NCBI GenBank assembly: GCA_022572285.1
Contig: JACZWF010000012.1
Coordinates: 1-15,349, forward strand
Source of the DNA: Nitrososphaerota archaeon
Lineage (GTDB): Archaea; Thermoproteota; Nitrososphaeria; Nitrososphaerales; UBA57
Reading direction: 5' to 3'
DNA: 15,349 bases
Shown piece after piece: positions 1 through 7,068 of the stretch. The number at the start of each line of letters is the position of its first letter. The stretch's first letter is position 1. Under the pieces are notes generated by a model, which ran no database searches, was not told the DNA's origin, and saw only the letters and a program-made list of their open reading frames with translations. Made by a program: the position numbers and the translations under genes.

Positions 1-1
1 A

Positions 2-532
2 TGTGCTACCTGTGATGGAGCGTTCTTCAGAAATCGAGAGATAGTCGTAATCGGCGGTGGCGACTCTGCACTTGAAGAGGCCCTTTTTCTTACAAAATTC
101 GCTTCAAAAGTTACGGTAATTCACCGTAGACATGAACTCAGGGCTAGTAAAATAATGCAGGAAAGAGCTTTCAAGCATGAAAAAATTTCATTTCTCTGGG
201 ATAGTGAAGTTTTGGAGGTTCTTGGAAAAGACAAGGTCGAAGGTGTAAGAATGAGAAATCTCAAGACAAATGAGGAATCTGAGATGAAAACCGATGGGTT
301 CTTCGTTGCCATAGGTCATAAACCAAATTCTGAGTTCCTCAAAGGACATATTGATCTTGACGAGAGGGGGTATATTATCAGAAAGAACTGGACTCAGACT
401 AGCGTTGAGGGAGTCTTCTCAGCAGGTGACATACACGACTATCGCTATAGACAGGCCGTTACGGCGGCTGCACATGGTTGTGAAGCAGCTATTGATGCTG
501 AGAAGTATTTAGAGGCGAAGGGGGTCGAGTGA
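2..532 (+). CDS. trxB: Thioredoxin reductase, N-terminally cut by the window edge
   Basis: This is the C-terminal 176 residues of a low-molecular-weight, FAD- and NADPH-dependent thioredoxin-disulfide reductase, a cytosolic enzyme that passes electrons from NADPH to thioredoxin-like proteins. The frame is open from base 2. The fragment begins exactly at the redox-active CATC (residues 1-4 of the fragment). It continues with the NADPH-binding GGGDSA loop (18-23), the HRR motif that reads the NADPH 2'-phosphate (41-43), and the FAD-binding FSAGD near the C-terminus (139-143). The first in-frame ATG at 155 would remove the active site, so it is not the true start. The missing part is the N-terminal FAD domain, roughly 130 residues. 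The gene converges on the ParA-partner gene with 3 bp between the stops. It could be a ferredoxin-dependent relative, but the HRR motif argues for NADPH. Confidence 0.93.
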   Translation, partial: CATCDGAFFRNREIVVIGGGDSALEEALFLTKFASKVTVIHRRHELRASKIMQERAFKHEKISFLWDSEVLEVLGKDKVEGVRMRNLKTNEESEMKTDGFFVAIGHKPNSEFLKGHIDLDERGYIIRKNWTQTSVEGVFSAGDIHDYRYRQAVTAAAHGCEAAIDAEKYLEAKGVE

Positions 533-535
533 CTT

Positions 536-772
536 TCAGGTGGAATGGCTGAATAGCTTCTTCAACTTATCACCAAAACTGGCATCGTCGTAGCTGTCTG
601 AATTATTAGATGGTGCATTGTCAGTCATGGAGATATCCTCTATTTCTATATCTTGGATTGGTTCTTTGGTCTCGTAAAATACTCTCTCGATTCCCATCAG
701 GTTGAAATCGGTACCGGGAAACTCCGATACCTTCATCCGTTCTAGTGGGTTATCCTTCAGGCCTCGGTTCAT
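536..772 (-). CDS. Small acidic protein coupled to ParA, function unknown
   Basis: I do not recognise this 78-residue protein. It overlaps the end of the ParA gene by 4 bp (ATGA, 769-772), so its translation is probably coupled to ParA. The middle and C-terminal parts are acidic and rich in Asp, Ser and Asn, followed by a short amphipathic-looking tail with paired lysines (FGDKLKKLFSHST). I see no helix-turn-helix, ribbon-helix-helix or cysteine motif, so it does not look like a standard ParB or SegB DNA-binding protein. By position it could be a ParA adaptor or activator. Small partners encoded directly after ParA-family ATPases often have that role, but here this is inference from gene order only. 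The ATG start is supported by the overlap. Confidence 0.7.
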   Translation of the reverse strand: MNRGLKDNPLERMKVSEFPGTDFNLMGIERVFYETKEPIQDIEIEDISMTDNAPSNNSDSYDDASFGDKLKKLFSHST

Positions 773-1518
773 CGTGCAAACTCCTTTGCAAGTTGCATGT
801 ATGCCTTGGCTCCCGGACTCTTTGGTGCATAGACCATTATTGGTTGATGATAGCTGGGTGACTCAGCTAACCTAATATTATGTGGGATTATCGCATTGAA
901 TACCTTTCCATTGAATTCGGTCGTAACCTTCTGTTTCACTTGTCGGGAGAGATAGGTCCTCTTATCATACATGGTAAGAACGATTCCTCTTACTGTGAGC
1001 TTTGGATTCAAACTTGTCCTCACTTTCTTTATTGTATCGAGGAGGTGTGCAACTCCATCCAGTGCAAAGTAGTGTGTTTGGACCGGTATCAGTACCTCAT
1101 GAGCTGCAGTTAATGCGTTTATGGTGAGGACTCCAAGTGATGGTGGAGTATCTATGATTATGTATGAATACTCTGTTAGCCCTTTCAGCTTGTTCTTTAT
1201 CTTAAATTGCATCTCTAAGTCAGCGGCGAGCTGAACTTGTGTAGCACTCAGGGTGGCGCGAGATGGGATTAAGTCGAGGTTCTCAATGCGTGTTCTAATC
1301 AACGCCTCACTAGCAGATATCTTTGGATCCATTAAGAGCTCGGCAGCCGAGACCATAGGAGCCTCCTCGGTGAGGTAGTCCGTTGCGTTAGCTTGAGGAT
1401 CAAGATCAATTAACAGAACTCTATTATCCATGGAAGCTAGGTAACAGCTCAGATTTACACTAACGTCGGTTTTTCCTACTCCTCCCTTCTGGTTGGCTAC
1501 GGCGATAATAGTTGCCAT
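769..1518 (-). CDS. parA: ParA/Soj-family partition ATPase
   Basis: This is a 249-residue deviant-Walker ATPase of the ParA/MinD family. ATP-bound dimers of this family coat DNA and move chromosomes or other cargo. Visible motifs are the deviant Walker A KGGVGKT (11-17) with the signature lysine K11, the Walker A' LLIDLDPQAN (35-44), and the Walker B YIIIDTPPS (119-127, with D123). A conserved HNIRLAESPS stretch lies near the C-terminus. Length and motif spacing match stand-alone Soj-type ParA without an N-terminal DNA-binding domain. One oddity is that the residue after the Walker A threonine is Asp18, where the family nearly always has Thr or Ser. ATG 1516-1518 is the natural start, since only a few residues precede the P-loop strand. 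It is co-transcribed with the 78-residue partner downstream and preceded by a palindromic element at 1530-1570. Confidence 0.92.
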   Translation of the reverse strand: MATIIAVANQKGGVGKTDVSVNLSCYLASMDNRVLLIDLDPQANATDYLTEEAPMVSAAELLMDPKISASEALIRTRIENLDLIPSRATLSATQVQLAADLEMQFKIKNKLKGLTEYSYIIIDTPPSLGVLTINALTAAHEVLIPVQTHYFALDGVAHLLDTIKKVRTSLNPKLTVRGIVLTMYDKRTYLSRQVKQKVTTEFNGKVFNAIIPHNIRLAESPSYHQPIMVYAPKSPGAKAYMQLAKEFAR

Positions 1519-1529
1519 TATTTATACTG

Positions 1530-1570
1530 GTGACTAATTAGTAAATTGTTGACTATAACATATTAGTCAC
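1530..1570. promoter_or_regulatory. Palindromic operator or parS-like site upstream of parA
   Basis: A 9-bp inverted repeat, GTGACTAAT (1530-1538) and ATTAGTCAC (1562-1570), brackets a third TGACTA copy (1550-1555). A perfect 10-bp palindrome ACTAATTAGT (1533-1542) overlaps the left arm. On the minus strand a TATA-like TTATAGTC falls inside the bracket, about 37 bp before the parA ATG. A protein bound here could therefore block transcription, or the site could act as a centromere. SegB of Sulfolobus is known to bind palindromes near the segAB promoter, and the arrangement is similar. The binder is unknown. Confidence 0.5.
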
Positions 1571-1639
1571 AACTACTTGTTTCTTTGATAGATCTTTATT
1601 GTCTCAAGGTATAACTTAGTGTCATCGAAAGTTATATAT

Positions 1640-1740
1640 TGAGGCGGCCTGTATATTCATACAGGCTTGAGTAAACAAGCCGGCTTTGAATTGGAGAACT
1701 GTTGAGCCAAGTAAGTGGCCCATAACTCAGTTCTCCTTTA
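1640..1740. ncRNA. Hairpin cluster, candidate structured RNA
   Basis: Between the glycosyltransferase stop and parA lie three strong stems in 90 bases. The first is GCCTGTAT/ATACAGGC (1647-1654 with 1659-1666, 4-base loop). The second is GGCTTG/CAAGCC (1664-1669 with 1676-1681, 6-base loop), which shares GGC with the first and so could alternate with it. The third is GGAGAACTG/CAGTTCTCC (1693-1701 with 1728-1736), enclosing an inner stem GCCA/TGGC (1706-1709 with 1716-1719). A TATA-like TTATATATT (1632-1640) precedes it on the plus strand and a weak T run (CTTTA) follows, but the promoter-to-stem distance would put the start inside the first stem. I could not fold it as a tRNA or 5S rRNA and saw no clear C/D-box pair. 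It could instead be a processing or termination structure of the minus-strand transcript, or a remnant repeat. Confidence 0.35.
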
Positions 1741-1751
1741 CGTTGCTGTGA

Positions 1752-2936
1752 TCAATAATTTATTACACTCGGTTTTGTGGCTGATCTGCGACTAAGAGTA
1801 GGGTAGTATATCCTGCCTCTCCACTTCGCACCTCGCTTAGTCTTATGTCTTTGATATGAATTTAGAAGGGTGATGAGGAAGAATAATATTCCTATCATAT
1901 ATACGAAAGAGTAGTACCACGGATAATCTCCAGCCCTGTTAGAGAATTGTATTAAGACTATTACTAGAAGCAGAAACGCCAATAAACCTACAATGATCAT
2001 TTCTGGTCTGCCAAGAATTAAACTCATTAGGATGAGAAGTGGACTCCCTAGACTCCAAAAGATTATAGTCGAGAGTGCCAAACGTGGTAGAGGCCTGACT
2101 AATGAGGACCCGTAGTAAAGGTTCTTGCTCCATCCCTCCCACATATCTCTCAGTCCTTTTGGATACATCCTTGTAGAAGCTATACTGGGTTCCGCAACTA
2201 CTTCGAAATTTTTCTTATTCTCTTTCAGCTTATATGCTAATGCAATATCCTCTACAATGTTATTGTAGACTGCCCTGTGGCCATCGATCGAGAAATAACA
2301 ATCTCGTGTAAGAAGGAAATATTGTCCGTTCGCAATTGATTAATTGGATTTCTTGTTCTTGGATTCTCTGGAGCCTCCTGAAGCAATAAAGATTAGAAAG
2401 AGAATAACAAACATCATTCTTTCCCAGAAAGAATTCGCCTCTTGATGCGTTAGCACAGTTAATGCTTCTAGGTTGTTGGAAAGTAAATGGTTAACAATCA
2501 GTTTCAATGATTCTTTACTGTGTTTAACATCTGCATCTGTAAAGAGTAGGATTTCCCCGGTTGATTTCTGAGCCCCGACCCAGCATCCCCAAACTTTGCC
2601 AATCCAGCCTGTTGGAAGATCTCCTTCATTAATTAACGTGAATTTGTCGTATCTTTCTGCGACCCTTCGGGTCCCATCCTCAGATGAGCCGTCCACTATT
2701 ATTACTTCGAAGTTTGGGTAATCTAACATCTGGAGGCTATCTAGTGTGGCTTCTAGTCTCTTTTCCTCATTCCTGACGGGTACGATGATAGATACCTTTG
2801 GGTAGTAATTCAATTCATTTGAAACCTTCAAAGATTCGAATGGCGCTCTAATCCACAAGATGTAAGAGAATCCACCTATCATTGAAGTGAATACAGAAAT
2901 TCCAAATATAGTGAGTAGTGGGTCTACAGCTACCAA
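1752..2936 (-). pseudogene. Membrane GT2 glycosyltransferase interrupted by an in-frame TAA
   Basis: A single reading frame of 394 sense codons, broken once by TAA at 2340-2342, encodes a family-2 glycosyltransferase resembling the carotenoid-type (CrtQ-like) enzymes. Before the stop are a signal-anchor helix (about 7-30), the nucleotide-binding strand VSIIVPVRNEE, VIIVDGSSEDGT (78-89) and the metal-binding DAD (134-136). After the stop the same frame continues with ANGQYFLLTRD, the probable catalytic-base motif VEDIAL, MYPKGLRDMWEGWSKNL, and C-terminal membrane helices. No phase change is needed, so the lesion is one nonsense codon. No ATG, GTG or TTG lies between the stop and ATG 2168, so the ED motif would be lost by restart. 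The start is TTG at 2936, with no better start in frame upstream. Either it is a young pseudogene, a read-through gene, or a base error in the sequence. The acceptor is unknown. Confidence 0.8.
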
Positions 2937-3014
2937 TTTAGGGTGGTTTTGGCTTGCAATACAATCAATATTAGGTGTTTGATTGGTTGATGGCTATGAG
3001 TGTGTCTAGAGCTA

Positions 3015-3042
3015 CTATATTTATAATGGTGTTATATTATTC
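3015..3042 (+). promoter_or_regulatory. TATA-box region of the heme operon
   Basis: CTATATTTATA (3015-3025) is a good archaeal TATA box, and a second TATA-like stretch GTTATATTATT follows (3031-3041). Transcription would start near 3045-3070, leaving a 5' leader of roughly 60-80 bases before hemB. No other promoter-like sequence is visible between hemB and the SUMT gene, where intergenic gaps are 3 bases or less. The box is read by eye and no start site is known. Confidence 0.5.
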
Positions 3043-3128
3043 TCACGTCTGCCACAGAGGGAATCTGATTATTTCTTGACGGACCAAGGAATTTACCTCT
3101 ATGGATATTCATCTGATTGTGATGAGAT

Positions 3129-4115
3129 TTGAGTTTTCCCGCTGTTCGGATGAGAAGGTTGAGGGAGAGTGCACCTCTTCGAAGATTAGTCCAAGAAATA
3201 GACCTAAGTTCATCATCCCTAGTTTATCCAATCTTTATTGACGAGGGGATAAAATCTTCAACTGGTATTACCAGTCTCCCTGGACAGAAAAAACAGTCGC
3301 TGGAGAGTTTGAGGAGAGAAGTTGATAGCGTTGCATCTCTGGATATCCCTGCGGTTCTACTGTTTGGACTACCGGCGAAGAAGACAAGTGGTGGAACTAA
3401 TTCCTACCGTAAGGATGGTATACTGCAGAGAGCAGTTAGGGTTGTTAGGGAGAATTATGGGGATTCCATTTCTGTGATCGGCGATGTTTGTATCTGTATG
3501 TATGCCTCTCATGGTCACTGTGGTGTTGTACAAGATGGCATGATTTTGAATGATGCTACGTTAGAAATACTCAAAAAAATTGCCGTTAGTCAAGCAGAGG
3601 CTGGGATTGATATTGTTGCACCATCAGGCATGGTAGATGGACAGGTGGGAGCGATTCGGAGGGCGTTAGATGACTGTGGTTATCCTCAAGTTGGGATATT
3701 ATCCTATGCGGCAAAATTCTCCTCGAATTTGTATGGCCCGTTTAGAGATATTGCTAAATCTACACCATCATTCGGAGACAGGAGTTCATACCAGCTTTCT
3801 CCCTCTAACCTCGAAGAAGCTATGAGAGAAATCCAACTGGATATTCAAGAGGGTGCTGATCTTGTTATGGTGAAACCTGCAATGTACTACCTCGACATTT
3901 TACGTGAGGCCAGAAGCAGGTTCAAGCATCCAATAGCAGCTTTTAGTGTAGGTGCTGAATATTTTATGATTAAGGCGCTTGTGAAAGAGAAACTGGCTAA
4001 TGAGAGAGATATCGTCATTGAGGTACTAAGCTCAATAAAACGAGCTGGAGCAGATATAATTATAACATATTTTGCCAAAGACGTAGCTCAATGGCTTGAG
4101 GAGTCGGCAACTTAG
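3129..4115 (+). CDS. hemB: Delta-aminolevulinic acid dehydratase (porphobilinogen synthase)
   Basis: This cytosolic enzyme condenses two 5-aminolevulinate molecules to porphobilinogen. At 328 residues it has the usual length. The two Schiff-base lysines are K196 (in SYAAKFSSNLYGPFRD) and K249 (in VMVKPAMYYLD). Cys121, Cys123 and Cys131 (DVCICMYASHGHCG) form the three-cysteine site of zinc-dependent enzymes, so a zinc form is expected. The start chosen is TTG 3129. An in-frame TGA lies six bases upstream, the FPAVRMRRLR segment just after it is conserved in the family, and GTGATG (3118-3123) sits at ribosome-binding distance. ATG 3150 is the alternative but would cut into that segment. It is the first gene of the operon, and hemL follows after 3 bases. 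Confidence 0.96.
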   Translation: MSFPAVRMRRLRESAPLRRLVQEIDLSSSSLVYPIFIDEGIKSSTGITSLPGQKKQSLESLRREVDSVASLDIPAVLLFGLPAKKTSGGTNSYRKDGILQRAVRVVRENYGDSISVIGDVCICMYASHGHCGVVQDGMILNDATLEILKKIAVSQAEAGIDIVAPSGMVDGQVGAIRRALDDCGYPQVGILSYAAKFSSNLYGPFRDIAKSTPSFGDRSSYQLSPSNLEEAMREIQLDIQEGADLVMVKPAMYYLDILREARSRFKHPIAAFSVGAEYFMIKALVKEKLANERDIVIEVLSSIKRAGADIIITYFAKDVAQWLEESAT

Positions 4116-4118
4116 ATC

Positions 4119-5396
4119 ATGAGCTCTGAACCTTTCAATAAATCCTTCTCTTTGTATGAACGTGCGAAACTAAAAATTCCTGGTGGAGTTAATAGTCCAG
4201 TTAGAGCGTTCGATCCATATCCATTCTTTACACGGTTCGCTAAGGGCTCCAAGATTATTGATATCGATGGTCACGAGTATATTGATTATTGTTTGGCTTA
4301 TGGGCCTCTGATATTTGGTCATGCCTTTCCTCCATTACTAGAGGGAGTTAAAGAAGCCCTCGAACGTGGAGTAATATATGGAACTCCTACGGAACAGGAA
4401 GTTGAGCTGGTGGAGATGATATCAAGGGCCATTTCATCTATAGACATGGTTAGACTAGTAAACTCAGGAGTGGAGGCTACTATGCACGCAATTAGACTTG
4501 CGAGGGGATTCACTAAGCGGAGCAAGATATTGAGATTTGAAGGATCGTATCATGGAGCTCACGATTCTATGCTTGTTCGATCGGATCCAAATTCTTACGG
4601 TCGTGCTATCCCAAGCTCTCTCGGCATTCCCTCTGGAGTTGTAGATAACACTTTTAGCTTGAAATATAATGATCCTAGAAGTGTCGACGAACTTTTTTCT
4701 AAATATGGTAGTGAAATCGCAGCGATAATTGTTGAACCTATTATGGCAAATACGGGACTTCGAATTCCTCAACCCAACTTTCTTAACGAATTAAGAAGGA
4801 TAACAAAACAATATGGAACTCTACTCATATTTGATGAGGTTGTTACTGGGTTCAGGGTGGGGCTAGGTGGCGCTCAAGAGTATTATGGTGTTGATGCTGA
4901 TCTTATCGCTTATGGAAAGGTGTTGGGTGGAGGTTTTCCAATAGGTGTAATAGCCGGTAAAGAAGAGGTAATGACACTTTTATCACCTACCGGTAAGGTG
5001 TATCAAGCCGGAACATTTAGTGGCAATCCTATATCTGTTACAGCTGCAACCATTATCTTACGAGAGCTATTAAACAATGGGACAAAGTTCTATTCATCTC
5101 TCGAGAAAAAGCGGAGGAAGATAGAAATGCGTCTAAGAGATTTCATTCGCGATCGAGAAATAGGCGCAGTAATAACCGGAATCTCATCCATGTTTCATCT
5201 CTCCTTTACAAATACTTCAGGTGGAAGAAAGATTTCGAGTTCCGCTCGATTTTCTCTGCTCTTCCACTCGCTTCTTGCGGCTGGCGTTTTTATCCCTCCT
5301 TCTCAATCGGAAATATGCTTCCTCTCAGCCGCACATGATGATCTTGATGTAGAGAGAACTCTAGGATTCATTGAAGAGGCGTTACTCAAGACATGA
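4119..5396 (+). CDS. hemL: Glutamate-1-semialdehyde 2,1-aminomutase
   Basis: This PLP-dependent aminomutase converts glutamate-1-semialdehyde to 5-aminolevulinate, the step before HemB in the C5 pathway. The 425-residue length matches the family. The PLP lysine is K267 in YGKVLGGGFPIG. Other family motifs are PGGVNSPVRAF near the N-terminus, VNSGVEATMHAIRLARG, GSYHGAHD, IVEPIMANTG, LLIFDEVVTGFR and AGTFSGNP. The GVNSPVRAF signature separates it from ordinary class-III aminotransferases. Its partner glutamyl-tRNA reductase (hemA), which makes its unstable substrate, is not in the window. The stop overlaps the hemC start by ATGA (5393-5396), indicating coupled translation. Confidence 0.96.
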   Translation: MSSEPFNKSFSLYERAKLKIPGGVNSPVRAFDPYPFFTRFAKGSKIIDIDGHEYIDYCLAYGPLIFGHAFPPLLEGVKEALERGVIYGTPTEQEVELVEMISRAISSIDMVRLVNSGVEATMHAIRLARGFTKRSKILRFEGSYHGAHDSMLVRSDPNSYGRAIPSSLGIPSGVVDNTFSLKYNDPRSVDELFSKYGSEIAAIIVEPIMANTGLRIPQPNFLNELRRITKQYGTLLIFDEVVTGFRVGLGGAQEYYGVDADLIAYGKVLGGGFPIGVIAGKEEVMTLLSPTGKVYQAGTFSGNPISVTAATIILRELLNNGTKFYSSLEKKRRKIEMRLRDFIRDREIGAVITGISSMFHLSFTNTSGGRKISSSARFSLLFHSLLAAGVFIPPSQSEICFLSAAHDDLDVERTLGFIEEALLKT

Positions 5397-6334
5397 TGAG
5401 ATTAGTTGTCGGAACTCGTAGCAGTCCTCTCTCCCTAATCCAGACAGATGAAGTTATTCATTTAATGTGTCTCAAGAATCCTAATGTTAATGTTGAGAAA
5501 AAAATTATTCTTACTACTGGTGATAAGATGAAATTCAAGTCGATATCTCCAAGTCAATATCCTACCGGGCTAAGAGGAATATTCGAAAGGGAGATTGATT
5601 CTGCTCTCTTGAAGGGGGAGGTCGACTTTGCTGTTCATAGCATGAAAGACGTTCCCTCTACTTATCCTAAAGGTCTTGAAATAGCGTCGGTGCCGAAACG
5701 TCAATCTCCCTATGATGTTCTGGTTTCTAGAAGGCGTATTCTATTAAAGGATCTTCCGCCTGGGTCTGTCGTTGGAACGGGGAGCCTGAGGAGAGTGATT
5801 CAATTAAGAAAAGTCCGTCCAGATTTGAAGACCAAGGCGTTGAGGGGAAATGTAGGTACACGGATAAAGGAAGTTGAAGATGGTGTGCTCGATGCTGTCA
5901 TACTTTCTGAAGCTGGTATAAATCGATTGGGGATGCGTTCTGTAATATCTGAAAGGCTAGCAGCGAAGGATTTTGTTCCTGCGGCGGGCCAGGGTGCGCT
6001 TGTTGTTCTAACTAGGAGGAATCACAAAATCCCTAAAAAAATATTTCGGGACATAGATGATAAGTCGTCTCGAGCTCAGGTCCTCGCAGAACGTCAGCTC
6101 TCCCTTCGGATTGAGGGTGGGTGCATGGCCCCGATGGGCGTCCTTGCTAGGAGTCGTGGGAGATCTCTCGTACTTACAGTATGTGTTTACTCTGTTGATC
6201 AGGATAGAAGTATCAGTGTCTCTCTAACAGGGGACATCTCGAGGCCATTAATTCTTGGAAACCGAACTGCTGATGAGCTACTCCGGTTTGGAGGTTTAGA
6301 TTTGATCAGAGAGTGGAGAGGAGTTACGATATGA
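5393..6334 (+). CDS. hemC: Hydroxymethylbilane synthase (porphobilinogen deaminase)
   Basis: This enzyme polymerises four porphobilinogen units into hydroxymethylbilane on a covalently bound dipyrromethane primer. The 313-residue protein shows GTRSSPLSL at the N-terminus, HSMKDVP with the catalytic aspartate (D86), GTGSLRRVIQLRKVRPDL and ALRGNVGTRIKEV, which bind pyrrole carboxylates. The primer-attachment cysteine is C244 in GGCMAPMG. All key residues are present. The start overlaps the hemL stop; ATG 5396 directly after it is an equally possible initiator. No uroporphyrinogen-III synthase (hemD) follows, although the next gene needs uroporphyrinogen III, so hemD must lie elsewhere. Confidence 0.96.
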   Translation: MMRLVVGTRSSPLSLIQTDEVIHLMCLKNPNVNVEKKIILTTGDKMKFKSISPSQYPTGLRGIFEREIDSALLKGEVDFAVHSMKDVPSTYPKGLEIASVPKRQSPYDVLVSRRRILLKDLPPGSVVGTGSLRRVIQLRKVRPDLKTKALRGNVGTRIKEVEDGVLDAVILSEAGINRLGMRSVISERLAAKDFVPAAGQGALVVLTRRNHKIPKKIFRDIDDKSSRAQVLAERQLSLRIEGGCMAPMGVLARSRGRSLVLTVCVYSVDQDRSISVSLTGDISRPLILGNRTADELLRFGGLDLIREWRGVTI

Positions 6335-6337
6335 TTC

Positions 6338-7057
6338 ATGGGTAATGGTAAAGTCATTCTGGTCGGGGCCGGTCCGGGTGATCCAGGGCTCCTTACTTTA
6401 AGTGGTTTAAGCGCCCTCCAAAGTTGTGATTCCGTTATTTATGATAGGTTGGTCTCGAAGGAAATTCTTGATCTTGTACCAACAAATGTCAAGAAAATCT
6501 ACGCCGGCAAGGAGAAGGGTTTACCGTCGACCGATCAGGATGGCATTAATAATTTAATGTTAGAAGAGGTAAAGCATGGTAGAGTGGTTCTCCGGCTAAA
6601 GGGAGGAGACCCTTTCGTTTTTGGGAGAGGGGGCGAGGAAAAGGCTTTCCTTGAGGATCATGATGTTGCTGTTGAGGTGATACCGGGTTTATCATCGGCG
6701 CTCGCAGTTCCAACGTCGGTCGGGATACCTCTTACCCATAGAAAACATTCTTCGTCAGTTGCCATCATCACGGGTGAAGAATCACACAAAAATGGAAGTA
6801 TTGATTGGGAAAGAATTGTAAAGGCTATTGATACTATCGTTATTCTAATGGGTGTCGGAAATTTAGATAATATTTCAGCTAAGATGATTCGGGCTGGTCT
6901 TAGTACTGACACTCCAGTAGCAATTATTCAGAACGGGACTTTGCCGAATCAGCGCATGATTAGATCTACCCTTAGTAGGATAGGTGAGGAGGTAAAAAGT
7001 CATGGTATCGAGGCTCCTTCAATTTTCGTCGTTGGTAATGTAGTATCTTTAGCATAG
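6338..7057 (+). CDS. cobA: Uroporphyrinogen-III C-methyltransferase (SUMT)
   Basis: This SAM-dependent enzyme methylates uroporphyrinogen III at C2 and C7 to give precorrin-2, the branch point to siroheme, cobalamin and, in archaea, the alternative siroheme route to heme. The 239-residue protein has VGAGPGDPGLLT (9-20), the RLKGGDPFVFGRGGEE signature (from residue 86), a VIPGLSSA segment and a VAIITGEE region, all typical of SUMT rather than the CbiF/CbiH relatives. It lacks a fused CysG or HemD domain. The start ATG lies 3 bases after the hemC stop. It is the last gene of the operon and converges on the DP2 gene with 11 bases between the stops. Its presence suggests this operon mainly feeds precorrin-2 products. 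Confidence 0.94.
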   Translation: MGNGKVILVGAGPGDPGLLTLSGLSALQSCDSVIYDRLVSKEILDLVPTNVKKIYAGKEKGLPSTDQDGINNLMLEEVKHGRVVLRLKGGDPFVFGRGGEEKAFLEDHDVAVEVIPGLSSALAVPTSVGIPLTHRKHSSSVAIITGEESHKNGSIDWERIVKAIDTIVILMGVGNLDNISAKMIRAGLSTDTPVAIIQNGTLPNQRMIRSTLSRIGEEVKSHGIEAPSIFVVGNVVSLA

Positions 7058-7068
7058 CTAGTGAAATG

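Noticed and set aside
155..532. Treating ATG 155 as the start of the first gene
   Set aside because: The open frame continues to the window edge and includes the CATC active site and NADPH loop, so the gene is truncated rather than short.
880..1113. 77-residue plus-strand ORF inside parA
   Set aside because: It is a shadow of the well-supported ParA frame on the opposite strand and has no motif of its own.
1640..1740. tRNA or 5S rRNA in the hairpin cluster
   Set aside because: No T-loop TTCRA, no seven-base acceptor pairing with a plausible anticodon loop, and no 5S-like internal loops could be fitted.
2340..2342. Pyrrolysine or programmed frameshift in the glycosyltransferase
   Set aside because: The codon is TAA, not TAG, and both halves are in the same frame, so no shift is needed.
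3101..3241. Short ORF starting at an ATG upstream of hemB
   Set aside because: It overlaps hemB out of frame, and its sequence is only the shifted reading of the conserved HemB N-terminus.
4464..4772. 102-residue minus-strand ORF inside hemL
   Set aside because: It lies wholly antisense to conserved HemL sequence and shows no recognisable domain.
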